Below are positions 46,512 through 55,006 of a stretch of 64,000 bases of DNA, piece by piece. The notes below the pieces were generated by a model. That model had not been told where the DNA came from. It was given only the letters and a program-made list of their open reading frames with translations, and did not search any database. The stretch covers positions 17,821 through 81,820 of the forward strand of contig JAUNAJ010000011.1 of the NCBI GenBank assembly GCA_030527645.1, given 5' to 3'. Numbering within the stretch: the stretch's first letter is position 1; the number at the start of each line of letters is the position of its first letter. The translations under genes were made by a program, and so were the position numbers. Source of the stretch: Lachnospiraceae bacterium. Lineage in GTDB: Bacteria; Bacillota; Clostridia; Lachnospirales; Lachnospiraceae.

Positions 46512-46541
46512 ATTATACAAAATAAACCAGTTCCTGTACAA
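46512..46541 (-). promoter_or_regulatory. carB promoter
   Basis: Minus strand: TTGTAC (46541-46536), 18-base spacer, perfect TATAAT (46517-46512). The resulting leader is about 160 bases. No PyrR site or T-box was recognised. Confidence 0.72.
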
Positions 46542-46578
46542 GTCATATTGGAAAGAAACCTTGCGTTGTAATCCTCGG

Positions 46579-46605
46579 GTTTTCATGCAGTTACTGCATG
46601 AAAAC
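46579..46605. repeat. Perfect 12-bp hairpin upstream of the carB promoter
   Basis: GTTTTCATGCAG, TTA loop, CTGCATGAAAAC. Followed at 46613-46630 by another GTTCACGGG-family core. No T-tract; could be an operator or a remnant element. Confidence 0.75.
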
Positions 46606-46671
46606 ACCTCGCGGAACATTACCCGTGAACGGTAGCCGGCAGTCTTCATAATGACTCGTTGTTTGCGCAAA

Positions 46672-46700
46672 TAAAAAGGTTCGTGTAAAAAACACGAACC
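46672..46700 (-). terminator. Rho-independent terminator of the small-ORF unit
   Basis: Minus strand: GGTTCGTGT/ACACGAACC stem with a short T-rich loop, followed by TTTTTAT. It begins six bases after the small ORF's stop codon. Confidence 0.92.
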
Positions 46701-46706
46701 CAATTA

Positions 46707-46850
46707 TTATTCATCCAATATAAAAGAAACAGTTTTTTCAGCGATGTTAGATGTAAAGAAATCAAAGGAACCAAAAAAAGAAGCGTCAATCATGTGACAC
46801 ATCAGATCAGTCATCTGTTTTGCAGCATTGCTTATAACAGGTTTCTGCAT
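46707..46850 (-). CDS. 47-residue small protein of unknown function
   Basis: Too short for usual gene finding, but the signals are strong: promoter TTGACA-17-TTTAAT at 46915-46887, GGAGG nine bases before the ATG, and a terminator directly after the stop. The peptide begins MQKPVISNAAKQMTDLM, has one Cys (residue 18), an aromatic patch FFGSFDFF (25-32) and ends SFILDE; there is no Arg and no clear signal peptide or membrane span. I do not recognise the family. It could be a small regulatory or secreted peptide. It is not a carB leader peptide, since terminator and separate carB promoter lie between them. Confidence 0.7.
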   Translation of the reverse strand: MQKPVISNAAKQMTDLMCHMIDASFFGSFDFFTSNIAEKTVSFILDE

Positions 46851-47165
46851 TGGTTGATTCCTCCGTTCCAAAATTCTCAATTGTTAATTAAACAATATCC
46901 GGAGGAATTTGTCAATAGTGTTTGAGGTAAAATGCCGCATACAGTCTCTACATGCCAGCATGACGAGCCAGCATGCGTATCTCCTGCTGCCCCGTGAGCA
47001 GTAATAATCGCAGCAGCAATCTTGTTTTTACTCCGGAGCCTTGACTTTGTAACAATTCAGTCTTACTGTAATATGTAGGACAATTTCGCTATTTGTTGTT
47101 TTTGTTTTATACAAAAATACTTGTTGTAACGGAATTGTCACTATTGTTTAAAGGAAGGTGAAACT
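46851..47165. other. Divergent intergenic region between the small ORF and the Bsp-repeat gene
   Basis: These 315 bases hold the small ORF's promoter and the upstream region of the plus-strand gene at 47166. A possible plus-strand promoter is TTGTAA-16-TAATAT at about 47048-47075, but several AT-rich alternatives exist. No riboswitch was recognised. Confidence 0.5.
46880..46915 (-). promoter_or_regulatory. Promoter of the small ORF, with a dyad over the -10
   Basis: Minus strand: TTGACA (46915-46910), 17-base spacer, TTTAAT (46892-46887). The -10 lies inside ATTGTT-TAATT-AACAAT (46896-46880), an inverted repeat that could be an operator. Half-sites resemble Rex boxes, but the spacing is three bases too short. 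Confidence 0.75.
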
Positions 47166-49517
47166 ATGAAAAAAAGACCTTCTCCTTTTCCGCCACAGAA
47201 AGGACAAAGGGGAAATCCATCGGCAAAGACAGCTGCAATCGCACTGTCCCTGATGCTTGCAGCATCTTCTGCAGCCGTCTATGCCGAGGAAACGGAGCCT
47301 GCGGATGCAGCTTACCGGTCACTGACTGTTTCTTCTGCTGAGGAATTTGCGCCGGACTCTGTATCCGGTGATTCAGCTGCTGCGACGGAGGATTTTTCGC
47401 AGGAAGGCACATCCGATCAGATCCTGCCGACGGACACGGGATCAGAGGATGACGGTTCAGAATCTGATCAGACCTCCGTTGAGCACACTGATTCAGAGGA
47501 CCTGTTGGAGGACAGTCATTCGGATGAGACCGAAGAGATCCATTCTCCTGAGACCGTTGCAGAACATGCTGACACCGATTCAGAGAATGAACCTCAGGAA
47601 ATTACCGAAGAAACAGCAGAGGAAACAATTTCCATATCTGTTGAAGACGGAAAAAGGATTCTTACTGTTCGGCCAGAAAGCAGCTACAGAACCGTTCGAT
47701 ATGCAGTCTGGAGCAAAACCAACGGTCAGGATGATATCATCTGGCATCGTCTGAAAAAGAATGAAGAAGGAAACTGGACCGGAGCAGTCGATCTTTCCTC
47801 ACTCAAGCACAGCGGAGATGCATATATCCATATTTATGCGGACGAAAAAACCTTCATCGGAGACCAGGTGATCACGGTCGATGAAGAGGAGCTGTCCGTA
47901 AACAGGATTACCATTTCCGGCACCGGCGGAACTCGTACGGTAAATGTCAGGACAACAGAGGAACTTGCAGATCTGAGAGCGGCAGTCTGGAGTGCAAAGG
48001 GTGGTCAGGATGATATCAAATGGTACTCTCTTCGTAAGGAAGGCGAAAACTGGATCGGATTTATTGATTTTAAAAATCTGAAGCATGCCGGTACCTGCTA
48101 CGTACATTTCTATACAGGAAAGAATACCTTTGTCGGTTCAGAAACCTTTACTGCCTCTGAAGATGAGCTCCCGCAGGACCAGTTCTCCGTTACAGGAAAC
48201 GGAAACACCAGAAGTGCACAGGCGGTCATCAACAGCTCCGCAGGGTCAGTAAGAGTTGCTATCTGGAGCAAGACAAAGGTTCAGGACGATCTGAAATGGT
48301 ATACATTGAAAAAACAGAGCGACGGAAGCTGGTCCGGTACGGTGAATTGCAGAATGATCAAACATTCCGGCAGCTGCTATGCACATTTTTATGCGGATAA
48401 GAATACTTTGATCGGAACTGCATCGTTTACTGTTTCAGATGATGATATCAACGGAAATCAGGTATCTGTTACCGGCAGCGGAACCTCAAGAAAGGCAGTA
48501 GCTGAAATGGGGGAATCCGTTTCAGGAATATCTGTTGCAGTGTGGAGTGCATCGGGTGGACAGGATGATCTCAAATGGTACACTCTGAAAAAGGGATCCG
48601 ACAATACCTGGACTGCATCGATCGATATTGCAATGCTCGCACATTCCGGAACCTGCTTTGCACACTTCTACGCAGCAGGAAATAGATTTATCGGAGACGC
48701 AGTTTTTTCGGTAACGGCGGATCAGATTGCTAAAAAATCTATTTCTGTAACGGATCAGAATCTGACGAAAAAAGTCACGGTAACGTCACCCGGCAGATCC
48801 GATGTGACAATTGCCGTTTGGAGCGCAACCGGCGGCCAGGATGATATTAGCTGGTACACACTCAGAGCAGTGAACTCCGGTACCTGGAGTATCAGTGTAC
48901 CGCTCTACCGTTTAAAACACAGCGGTACTGTACACATCCATGCGTACGCTAACGGAAATTCTCAGTTCCTTGGAGGCATTACCACAACAGTCTCTGCTTC
49001 TCAGATCTCCTCTTCCGCATCCATATCAGGATCCGGATCCAACATTGATTTTATTCAATGGGCAATGAACATAGCAGCCAATGATTCGATCGGTTACGGG
49101 CATACCTATCCAAAAACGATCAGCTGTGCAGGTCTTGTCGGTCTGGGACTGACCTACTGTGGTTACGGTGACTTTATCAAGAATGATCCCCTTGGCTGGG
49201 GCTATATTGATCTCGGAGCAGAATATGAAAATGAGCTGATCAACGGAGTGGGCTGCTCCGTTCGTTCAGGAGCCTGGACTGCTTCACGCGTCAATGAGCT
49301 GAAGCCCGGCGACATTCTGTACTATTATCACAATATAAACAGCAATCATGTAGCAATCTACATCGGAAACGGAATGACCGTGGAAGCCAGAGGTCCTTAC
49401 GGGGTAAATGATTACGACTCCAGCGGTGCGGAGGTTGCAGTTTACCACTGGACGGATGCATTGGTATACCAGAAGGTATTCCGGATTCCTGAGTCTAAGC
49501 TTCATTATACTTCCTGA
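47166..49517 (+). CDS. Secreted protein with five Bsp-like repeats and a C-terminal NlpC/P60-type domain
   Basis: 783 residues. A signal peptide ends near AVYA-EE (residue 41). An acidic Ser/Thr/Glu/Asp-rich linker runs to about 150. Five repeats of about 88 residues follow (about 155-625), each with AVWS-x-GQDDIxWYxL and LKHSGxxxxHxYA, matching GBS Bsp-like repeats. The C-terminal domain has Cys654 (SCAGLV) and His728 (NHVAIYIGNG), the NlpC/P60-type pair, so it is probably an active wall hydrolase or amidase. GGAAGG precedes the ATG. A 29-bp REP-like hairpin follows. Confidence 0.88.
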   Translation: MKKRPSPFPPQKGQRGNPSAKTAAIALSLMLAASSAAVYAEETEPADAAYRSLTVSSAEEFAPDSVSGDSAAATEDFSQEGTSDQILPTDTGSEDDGSESDQTSVEHTDSEDLLEDSHSDETEEIHSPETVAEHADTDSENEPQEITEETAEETISISVEDGKRILTVRPESSYRTVRYAVWSKTNGQDDIIWHRLKKNEEGNWTGAVDLSSLKHSGDAYIHIYADEKTFIGDQVITVDEEELSVNRITISGTGGTRTVNVRTTEELADLRAAVWSAKGGQDDIKWYSLRKEGENWIGFIDFKNLKHAGTCYVHFYTGKNTFVGSETFTASEDELPQDQFSVTGNGNTRSAQAVINSSAGSVRVAIWSKTKVQDDLKWYTLKKQSDGSWSGTVNCRMIKHSGSCYAHFYADKNTLIGTASFTVSDDDINGNQVSVTGSGTSRKAVAEMGESVSGISVAVWSASGGQDDLKWYTLKKGSDNTWTASIDIAMLAHSGTCFAHFYAAGNRFIGDAVFSVTADQIAKKSISVTDQNLTKKVTVTSPGRSDVTIAVWSATGGQDDISWYTLRAVNSGTWSISVPLYRLKHSGTVHIHAYANGNSQFLGGITTTVSASQISSSASISGSGSNIDFIQWAMNIAANDSIGYGHTYPKTISCAGLVGLGLTYCGYGDFIKNDPLGWGYIDLGAEYENELINGVGCSVRSGAWTASRVNELKPGDILYYYHNINSNHVAIYIGNGMTVEARGPYGVNDYDSSGAEVAVYHWTDALVYQKVFRIPESKLHYTS

Positions 49518-49520
49518 AGC

Positions 49521-49582
49521 TGAAACAGGGGACGCACCTCCCGTTCCGCTTTTGCGGAACGGGAGGTGCGTCCCCTGTTTCA
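49521..49582. repeat. REP-like perfect palindrome, likely bidirectional terminator
   Basis: Perfect 29-bp stem (49521-49549 with 49554-49582) and TTTT loop, between two convergent genes. The core GGGGACGCACCTCCCGTTCC resembles the other GGGGACGG elements. It may terminate transcription from both sides. Confidence 0.88.
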
Positions 49583-49586
49583 ATAA

Positions 49587-51035
49587 TCAGAAAATTTCCA
49601 CTCCGTATACATCCTTCAGTTCCTGCACCTTCGCAAAGTACACTTCATTCTTTCTCTGCTCTGCCATCTGCTGAATGATCTGGTTCTTCACCTCTTCGAA
49701 GGGCTGCTCTCCTGCCTCCTTCTTATCCTCGACCTTGATCAGGTGATAGCCGAACTGGGTCTGTACCGGTTCTGTTACCTGTCCGATCTCAGCTGCAAAT
49801 GCTGCCTCGTCAAACTCCTGTACCATCTGGCCGTGTCCGAAGTAGCCAAGGCTTCCGCCGTCTGCCTTGGACGGACAGGTGGAATGCTCTTTTGCTGCGT
49901 CTTCAAAGCTGATCTCACCGGAAAGGATTTTCTCACGGATCTCGTCAGCCTTCTCCCGGGAATCAACCAGGATATGTCTTGCATGTACCTGCTCGGGAGT
50001 TCTGAACTGAGAAACAGCAACATCATAGTATTTCTTCGCTTCTTCATCAGAGATCTCAATGCTGTCGAACAGCTCCTGGATCATCTGCTGTGCCAGCATC
50101 TGCTCCTCGTAGTCACGTACGGATGCAAAGAAATCAGCCTCCTGATCCTTGCCCTTTTCTCTTGCAGAGCGGGTCAGAACCATATAGGCAAGCTTCTGCT
50201 CACGGACAGCATTTCTTCCCTCCTCTGTCTGCAGGTAGGACTGGTGCTGTGCTGGATACTGGTCGATCAGACGGTCAACAGCAGACTCATCTACCTGAAT
50301 GTCGTCATATTTTCCCTTCAGAACCTCGATCCTGGTTACCAGAACATCGTTCTGCTTCTGCTGAGTCAGCTGAGCGCGGATCTGATCTGTGACCTCCTCA
50401 AAGGGAGCAATGGATGCAAGCTTTTTATCGATCACCTTGATCAGATGATAGCCAAACTGTGTCTGTACAGGCTCTGTTACCTGATTCAGCTCAGCCGCAA
50501 ATGCTGCCTCATCGAATTCAGGAACCATCATGCCCCGTCCGAAGAAGCCGAGTTCCCCTCCCTGAGGCGCGGAAGGGCAGGTGGAATGCGCAATAGCAGC
50601 ATCCTCGAAGGAAATTTCCCCGGCAAGGATCTGTTCACGAATCTTCCGGATCTCCTCAAGAGATTCCATCAGAATATGTCTTGCATTGATCTGCTCCTCT
50701 GTCTTGAAATTCTCTTTTCCTTCCTCATAAAACTTCCGGATCTCATCGTCTGTAACACTGACGGAAGCAAATGCTTCATTGATCTCTCCCTGGGAAAGCA
50801 GCTGCTCTTCAAAATCAGCCTTCATGCTCTCCTGCTCCGGTGTCAGGGCACCACCCTTTTTCTTCATCGCAAGTGCCATAACACAGTTGGCGATCTTCTG
50901 ATTCAGAATCCTCTCCCGTCCGTCCGGATTGTCCAGCTGAGCCCTTTGCTCCTCCGGAAAGGATACGATCACGCGGTCAATATCATTAGTGGTGATCTGA
51001 GTGTCACCGATTTTTGCAAGAATTTTGTTTTCCAT
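49587..51035 (-). CDS. Tandemly duplicated parvulin-type peptidyl-prolyl isomerase
   Basis: 482 residues in two homologous halves (about 1-245 and 246-482). Each half has an N-terminal helical SurA/PrsA-like segment and a parvulin domain: ARHILMES...STCPSAPQGGELGFFGRG and ARHILVDS...STCPSKADGGSLGYFGHG. Both keep the active-site Cys, Phe and His. There is no signal peptide or lipobox, so it is likely cytoplasmic, unlike PrsA. The promoter is TTGACA-18-TTAATA at 51104-51075, with AAGGAG before the ATG. Confidence 0.93.
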   Translation of the reverse strand: MENKILAKIGDTQITTNDIDRVIVSFPEEQRAQLDNPDGRERILNQKIANCVMALAMKKKGGALTPEQESMKADFEEQLLSQGEINEAFASVSVTDDEIRKFYEEGKENFKTEEQINARHILMESLEEIRKIREQILAGEISFEDAAIAHSTCPSAPQGGELGFFGRGMMVPEFDEAAFAAELNQVTEPVQTQFGYHLIKVIDKKLASIAPFEEVTDQIRAQLTQQKQNDVLVTRIEVLKGKYDDIQVDESAVDRLIDQYPAQHQSYLQTEEGRNAVREQKLAYMVLTRSAREKGKDQEADFFASVRDYEEQMLAQQMIQELFDSIEISDEEAKKYYDVAVSQFRTPEQVHARHILVDSREKADEIREKILSGEISFEDAAKEHSTCPSKADGGSLGYFGHGQMVQEFDEAAFAAEIGQVTEPVQTQFGYHLIKVEDKKEAGEQPFEEVKNQIIQQMAEQRKNEVYFAKVQELKDVYGVEIF

Positions 51036-51074
51036 TGAATATTCTCCTTATCATATTTTTCAAACATACCCTTC

Positions 51075-51104
51075 TATTAAGCCAGAAATCTGACTATCTG
51101 TCAA
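51075..51104 (-). promoter_or_regulatory. Promoter of the parvulin gene
   Basis: Minus strand: perfect TTGACA (51104-51099), 17-18 base spacer, TTAATA or CTTAAT as -10. Confidence 0.65.
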
Positions 51105-51118
51105 TCGGCGTTGTTGCA

Positions 51119-51141
51119 GTTCACGTTCACGGGGAACCACC
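51119..51141. repeat. GTTCACGGGGAACC-family core, with GTTCAC doubled
   Basis: GTTCAC followed directly by GTTCACGGGGAACCACC, between two divergent promoters. The best single match to the family core elsewhere in the window. Confidence 0.55.
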
Positions 51142-51189
51142 TGCTGATTTTCTTTATTTTCTGCATCTGTATTTATCACTGTTATCCTA

Positions 51190-51218
51190 TTGACATACTA
51201 GGAATATAGTGCTACAAT
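51190..51218 (+). promoter_or_regulatory. Promoter of the amidotransferase / glutamate-cysteine ligase operon
   Basis: TTGACA (51190-51195), 17-base spacer, TACAAT (51213-51218). Leader of about 85 bases to the ATG at 51310, which is preceded by GGGGGAG. Confidence 0.85.
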
Positions 51219-51309
51219 CTTCTAAATTTTAGATGGTAATAAAAAGATGTGTGCTTAATAAATAGTGATCCATTCAAAATAATGATAGAAATATATTGGG
51301 GGAGACATC

Positions 51310-52092
51310 ATGTGTGAATTATTTGCGCTGGATACAAAATATCCTGTCAATGCAACAGAATATCTGAGAGATTTTTTCTCTCATTCTACGGAAAATCCCC
51401 ACGGCTGGGGACTGGCACAGCCATCGGAGCAGGGGTGTATTCTTGAAAAGGAGCCGATGATGGCAGCAAAAAGCCAGTATCTGAAAGCACGGCTCTCAGG
51501 TGAATTCCGCTCTTCGCTTCTTATGGCACACATTCGCTATGCTACTATCGGAAGTGAGGAATACAATAATTGCCATCCATTTACGGGAACCGACAACACC
51601 GGAAGGCAGTGGACGCTAATGCACAACGGAACCATCTTCCATTATTCTGCGCTGAACAGGTTTCTTCATACCCAGCAGGGACGTACGGATTCGGAACGCA
51701 TTTTTCTGCATTTGCTGGATCAGCTGAATCAATCGAACCGCAGAAAAAGGAAACTGTCCAGAGAGGAACGCTTCGAGGTGGTGGATTCTGTTGTTCGCAA
51801 AATGGCAAAGGGAAACAAGCTGAACCTTGTGATCTACGATGGCGAGATCCTCTATGTGCATACGAACGAAAAACACACTCTTTTTACTCTGGAAACGGAT
51901 GAGGGCAGACTCTTTGCAACAAAGCCTCTTCTGCATTCCACAGTCGAATCCAAATGGAAGCCTGTACCGCTCATGCAGGTGCTGGCATATAACAATGGAC
52001 GACTGATCAGAGAGGGACAGCGCCATTCACATGATTATGTATACGATCCAAAGCATTATGAGGAATTGTATCTCGCATACTCAGAACTGTGA
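51310..52092 (+). CDS. Class II glutamine amidotransferase (YafJ/EgtC/Dug3-like)
   Basis: N-terminal-nucleophile amidotransferase domain alone, 260 residues, no synthase domain attached. After Met removal the catalytic Cys2 would be the N-terminus (MCELFAL, as in E. coli YafJ). The Gln site residues are in MAHIRYATIG (Arg75) and LMHNGTIF; NPHGWGLA is also conserved. Stand-alone members include EgtC and yeast Dug3, which cleave gamma-glutamyl bonds. The two genes downstream make gamma-glutamyl bonds, so a gamma-glutamyl hydrolase role is a reasonable inference. Confidence 0.88.
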   Translation: MCELFALDTKYPVNATEYLRDFFSHSTENPHGWGLAQPSEQGCILEKEPMMAAKSQYLKARLSGEFRSSLLMAHIRYATIGSEEYNNCHPFTGTDNTGRQWTLMHNGTIFHYSALNRFLHTQQGRTDSERIFLHLLDQLNQSNRRKRKLSREERFEVVDSVVRKMAKGNKLNLVIYDGEILYVHTNEKHTLFTLETDEGRLFATKPLLHSTVESKWKPVPLMQVLAYNNGRLIREGQRHSHDYVYDPKHYEELYLAYSEL

Positions 52093-52235
52093 AGAGGTGA
52101 TCATTCGATCTGACCGGCAGGCCCGGCTGCGGAAGTGCAGGCTTCCGGATATGTTAATGCCGAACGAAAGGGAAGAAAGAATGGTCCAATGAAAAGTTTC
52201 ATTAAGAAGTAATTCTATTTACCGGAGAACAAACA

Positions 52236-53630
52236 ATGATTGATATACTAACTGTCAGACAGGCTCTGATACATAAATACATAGAACCAACAAAAAAGAC
52301 CCGCAGCAATTTTATCGGTGTCGAGATCGAACTGCCCATTGTCAACCTTGATCGGAAAGCGGTTGATTTCGAACAGATTCAGCGGATTACTGCTGAATTT
52401 ATGGACTATTTTCAATTTGCAGCCATGGGCAGGGATGATACTGGATTCGTTTATGCGGCACAGAACGAGGAAACGGGTGACATTCTCTCCTACGACTGCT
52501 CTTATAATAACATTGAGTTCTCCTTCGGTAAGGAAAAGGATCTGAATCGGATCCAGGACCGGTTTTCTGCCTACTACAGATTTATGGAGAATAAATTTTC
52601 AGAAATTCATTATGTAATGACAGGCATGGGGGTGAATCCATACCGAGCCTATAACAATAATGTTCCCATTGAGAACGGAAGGTACCGTATGCTGTTCCAT
52701 CATCTGGGAACCTATGAAGCCTACCGCAATCTGCCCATGTATTTTCACAGCTATCCCACATACGGGACCTTCTCCAGCGCTTCACAGGTGCAGCTGGATG
52801 TTTCATATGAAAAACTGATTCAGACTATTCAAACATTTAACAAACTGGAGCCAATCACCGGACTTCTTTTTTCTAATTCCGTATTTCCCGAGGAATCCGA
52901 GGAGCTTCTCTGTGTCAGAGATCTGTTCTGGGAAAACAGTACCCATGGCATCAATCCACACAATATCGGAATGTTTGACTGTCAGCTTGAAACCATTGAT
53001 GATCTGCTCGCATACATTGAATCCTGCAGCATGTACTGCGTGGAGCGAGGGGATAAATACATTAACTTTTCACCAATCCCTGTGGCTGATTATTTTTCTG
53101 CCGACGAGATCAAAGGTGAGTATTACCAGGACGGATGTTACCATACGATCGCCTTTCAGCCGGATCTGTCGGATCTGGCATACCTGCGAACCTTCAAGTT
53201 TGAGGATCTTACCTTCCGGGGTACCATTGAGCACAGGAGCTGCTGCACACAGCCGATTTCTGATGTGATGACCGTTGCTGCGTACCACCTTGGACTCAAT
53301 ATGGAATTAGAAGCTCTCACACAGCTTCTTGACACTGATTCGGTTCTGTATCATCATGGATACACCGCTTCCGAGCTGCGAAAACTGCTGATCCGTAGAA
53401 ATCTGCCTGCATTCATTGATGAAGATCAGCTCTATAAGCTCACCGAACAGGTTCTTGCCCTGGCGGAGTCCGGGCTGAAAAAACGGGGACTCAATGAGGA
53501 ACAGTTTCTTGCTCCGCTCTTTCAGAGAGCTGCTGATCGATCCAATCCCGCAAAGCATGCTTTAAGCAGACTGAATGCAGGTGACTCGATTGAATCAGTA
53601 ATTACGGAGTATTCGAAATTAATGGTATAG
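52236..53630 (+). CDS. Glutamate-cysteine ligase family 2 (GCS2/EgtA-like)
   Basis: 464-residue ATP-dependent carboxylate-amine ligase of the GCS2 family (plant, EgtA and YbdK type). Seen: FIGVEIELPIVNL at 26-38, ATP/Glu-site-like YDCSYNNIEFSFG, and FRGTIEHRSCCTQPISD near the C-terminal third. Its partner acceptor (Cys or another amine) cannot be read from sequence. GGAG precedes the ATG at eight bases. No terminator in the 143-base gap from the amidotransferase, and the next gene begins five bases after its stop. Confidence 0.85.
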   Translation: MIDILTVRQALIHKYIEPTKKTRSNFIGVEIELPIVNLDRKAVDFEQIQRITAEFMDYFQFAAMGRDDTGFVYAAQNEETGDILSYDCSYNNIEFSFGKEKDLNRIQDRFSAYYRFMENKFSEIHYVMTGMGVNPYRAYNNNVPIENGRYRMLFHHLGTYEAYRNLPMYFHSYPTYGTFSSASQVQLDVSYEKLIQTIQTFNKLEPITGLLFSNSVFPEESEELLCVRDLFWENSTHGINPHNIGMFDCQLETIDDLLAYIESCSMYCVERGDKYINFSPIPVADYFSADEIKGEYYQDGCYHTIAFQPDLSDLAYLRTFKFEDLTFRGTIEHRSCCTQPISDVMTVAAYHLGLNMELEALTQLLDTDSVLYHHGYTASELRKLLIRRNLPAFIDEDQLYKLTEQVLALAESGLKKRGLNEEQFLAPLFQRAADRSNPAKHALSRLNAGDSIESVITEYSKLMV

Positions 53631-53635
53631 AAAAT

Positions 53636-54964
53636 ATGAAATTTACGAAAAAACAAATATTCAGATTCGCGGAACACGGCGAATTCGGTCTGGAAAAGGA
53701 ATCCCTTCGTATTACAAAGGATGGATTTATAGCCGAGACAGATCACCCATTTCCCGGAGATCCCAAAAGAGACAGGGACTTCTTCGAGGGACAATTGGAA
53801 ATGATCACAGGTGTGAGCAATTCTGTAGAGGAATTGTTTCACGATCTGACTAAGCTTCATAATGAAACTACTGCTGCGCTGGAGCATTCCCGGTTCCCCG
53901 GATCTACGGCTGCTCATGTTCGCTCCGGCACTGCAGAATCTGTCCGTCAGGCTGCCGATGAGCATCATTCACCGGAATATCTCTGGCCCTTTTCCAATCC
54001 TCCTTATATAGATGATCTGGACAGCATCCGGATCGCAGCATTCACAGGAAAGGATGCCTGGAAAACAGAATACCGAAAACATCTGGAACAGGTCTACGGG
54101 AAGAAACGAATGCTCTTTTCAGGTATTCACATGAACTTCTCCTTCTCATCTGCATATCTTGAAGAGTACGGTTCTTGTTCTGTTTCAGAATTCCAAAATG
54201 CATTATATCTGGATCTGACGAAGAAGATCCTGAAATACAGCTGGCTGATCGTCTATCTCACAGCAGCAAGCCCTCTTTTGGACGGCTCTTATGTAGATCG
54301 CGACGATCTGGGAAAGGATATAGTTACCGACTATGCTTCCATTCGAACCGGCCAGTATGGCTATTGGAATCATTTCACACCGGTACTGGATTTTTCATCC
54401 GTGGAGGCTTATGCTGACAGCATTGAATCCTATGTGGAAAACGGCATGCTGATGGCATCCTCAGAGCTGTATTACCCCGTACGGTTAAAGCCAAGAGGCG
54501 CCAATTCCACGGAGCATCTGAAAGAAGCAGGGGCAAATCACATTGAGCTTCGCATGCTGGATCTGAATCCGCTGTCTCCCGTTGGCATTGATCAAAGAGA
54601 TGTTTCCTTTATCTATCTTCTGCTGCTGTATCTGATGTCCGAGGAGAGTCCTGTTATGAATGAACAGGAACAGTTAACTGCTCTTGCGAATCTGAAACAT
54701 GCTGCGAAATTGGAGGCAAACAGCAAGTCTGTCATTGAGGCTGCGGAAGAGATTCTAAACAGGATGAAGGAGTTCTTTATTCATAGTGAATGTTCGGACT
54801 CGGAAACACCGAATATTCTTCGTCATGCATCGGAAATCCTGGATTATCAGCTTCAAAAGGTGATTGATCCGGAACAGCGGTATGCAAAACAGATCGTGCG
54901 GCAATTCGGAGAAGGATATGTAGAGAAGGGATTGAAACTGATCGGAATTAGAAGTAATGGATAG
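53636..54964 (+). CDS. gshA: Glutamate-cysteine ligase, GshA/GshF N-terminal type
   Basis: 442-residue gamma-glutamylcysteine synthetase of the gamma-proteobacterial/GshF type: GEFGLEKESLRI at 16-27, DFFEGQLEMITGV, MLFSGIHMNFSFS and HIELRMLDLNPLSP. It lacks the ATP-grasp glutathione synthetase half found in GshF, so gamma-Glu-Cys rather than glutathione may be the product unless a separate synthetase exists. Not homologous in detail to the preceding GCS2 gene. The short spacing and weak ribosome binding site suggest coupled translation. Confidence 0.92.
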   Translation: MKFTKKQIFRFAEHGEFGLEKESLRITKDGFIAETDHPFPGDPKRDRDFFEGQLEMITGVSNSVEELFHDLTKLHNETTAALEHSRFPGSTAAHVRSGTAESVRQAADEHHSPEYLWPFSNPPYIDDLDSIRIAAFTGKDAWKTEYRKHLEQVYGKKRMLFSGIHMNFSFSSAYLEEYGSCSVSEFQNALYLDLTKKILKYSWLIVYLTAASPLLDGSYVDRDDLGKDIVTDYASIRTGQYGYWNHFTPVLDFSSVEAYADSIESYVENGMLMASSELYYPVRLKPRGANSTEHLKEAGANHIELRMLDLNPLSPVGIDQRDVSFIYLLLLYLMSEESPVMNEQEQLTALANLKHAAKLEANSKSVIEAAEEILNRMKEFFIHSECSDSETPNILRHASEILDYQLQKVIDPEQRYAKQIVRQFGEGYVEKGLKLIGIRSNG

Positions 54965-54970
54965 AGAAAG

Positions 54971-55005
54971 AGCGTGGAAATCTGCTGTGATTTCCACGCT
55001 TTTAT
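54971..55005 (+). terminator. Rho-independent terminator after gshA
   Basis: Stem AGCGTGGAAATC/GATTTCCACGCT followed by TTTTAT, ten bases past the gshA stop. Confidence 0.9.
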
Positions 55006-55006
55006 A

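Noticed and set aside
46500..46703. 67-codon minus-strand frame upstream of carB
   Set aside because: It runs through the small ORF's terminator, the perfect hairpin and the carB promoter, and has no ribosome binding site.
46880..46896. Third Rex operator at the small ORF promoter
   Set aside because: Half-sites are similar but the arms are three bases too close for the 18-base Rex box; kept only as a possible operator for another protein.
46950..47020. 21-codon plus-strand frame ahead of the Bsp-repeat gene
   Set aside because: The GAGG sequence is too close to the ATG and no conservation evidence is available.
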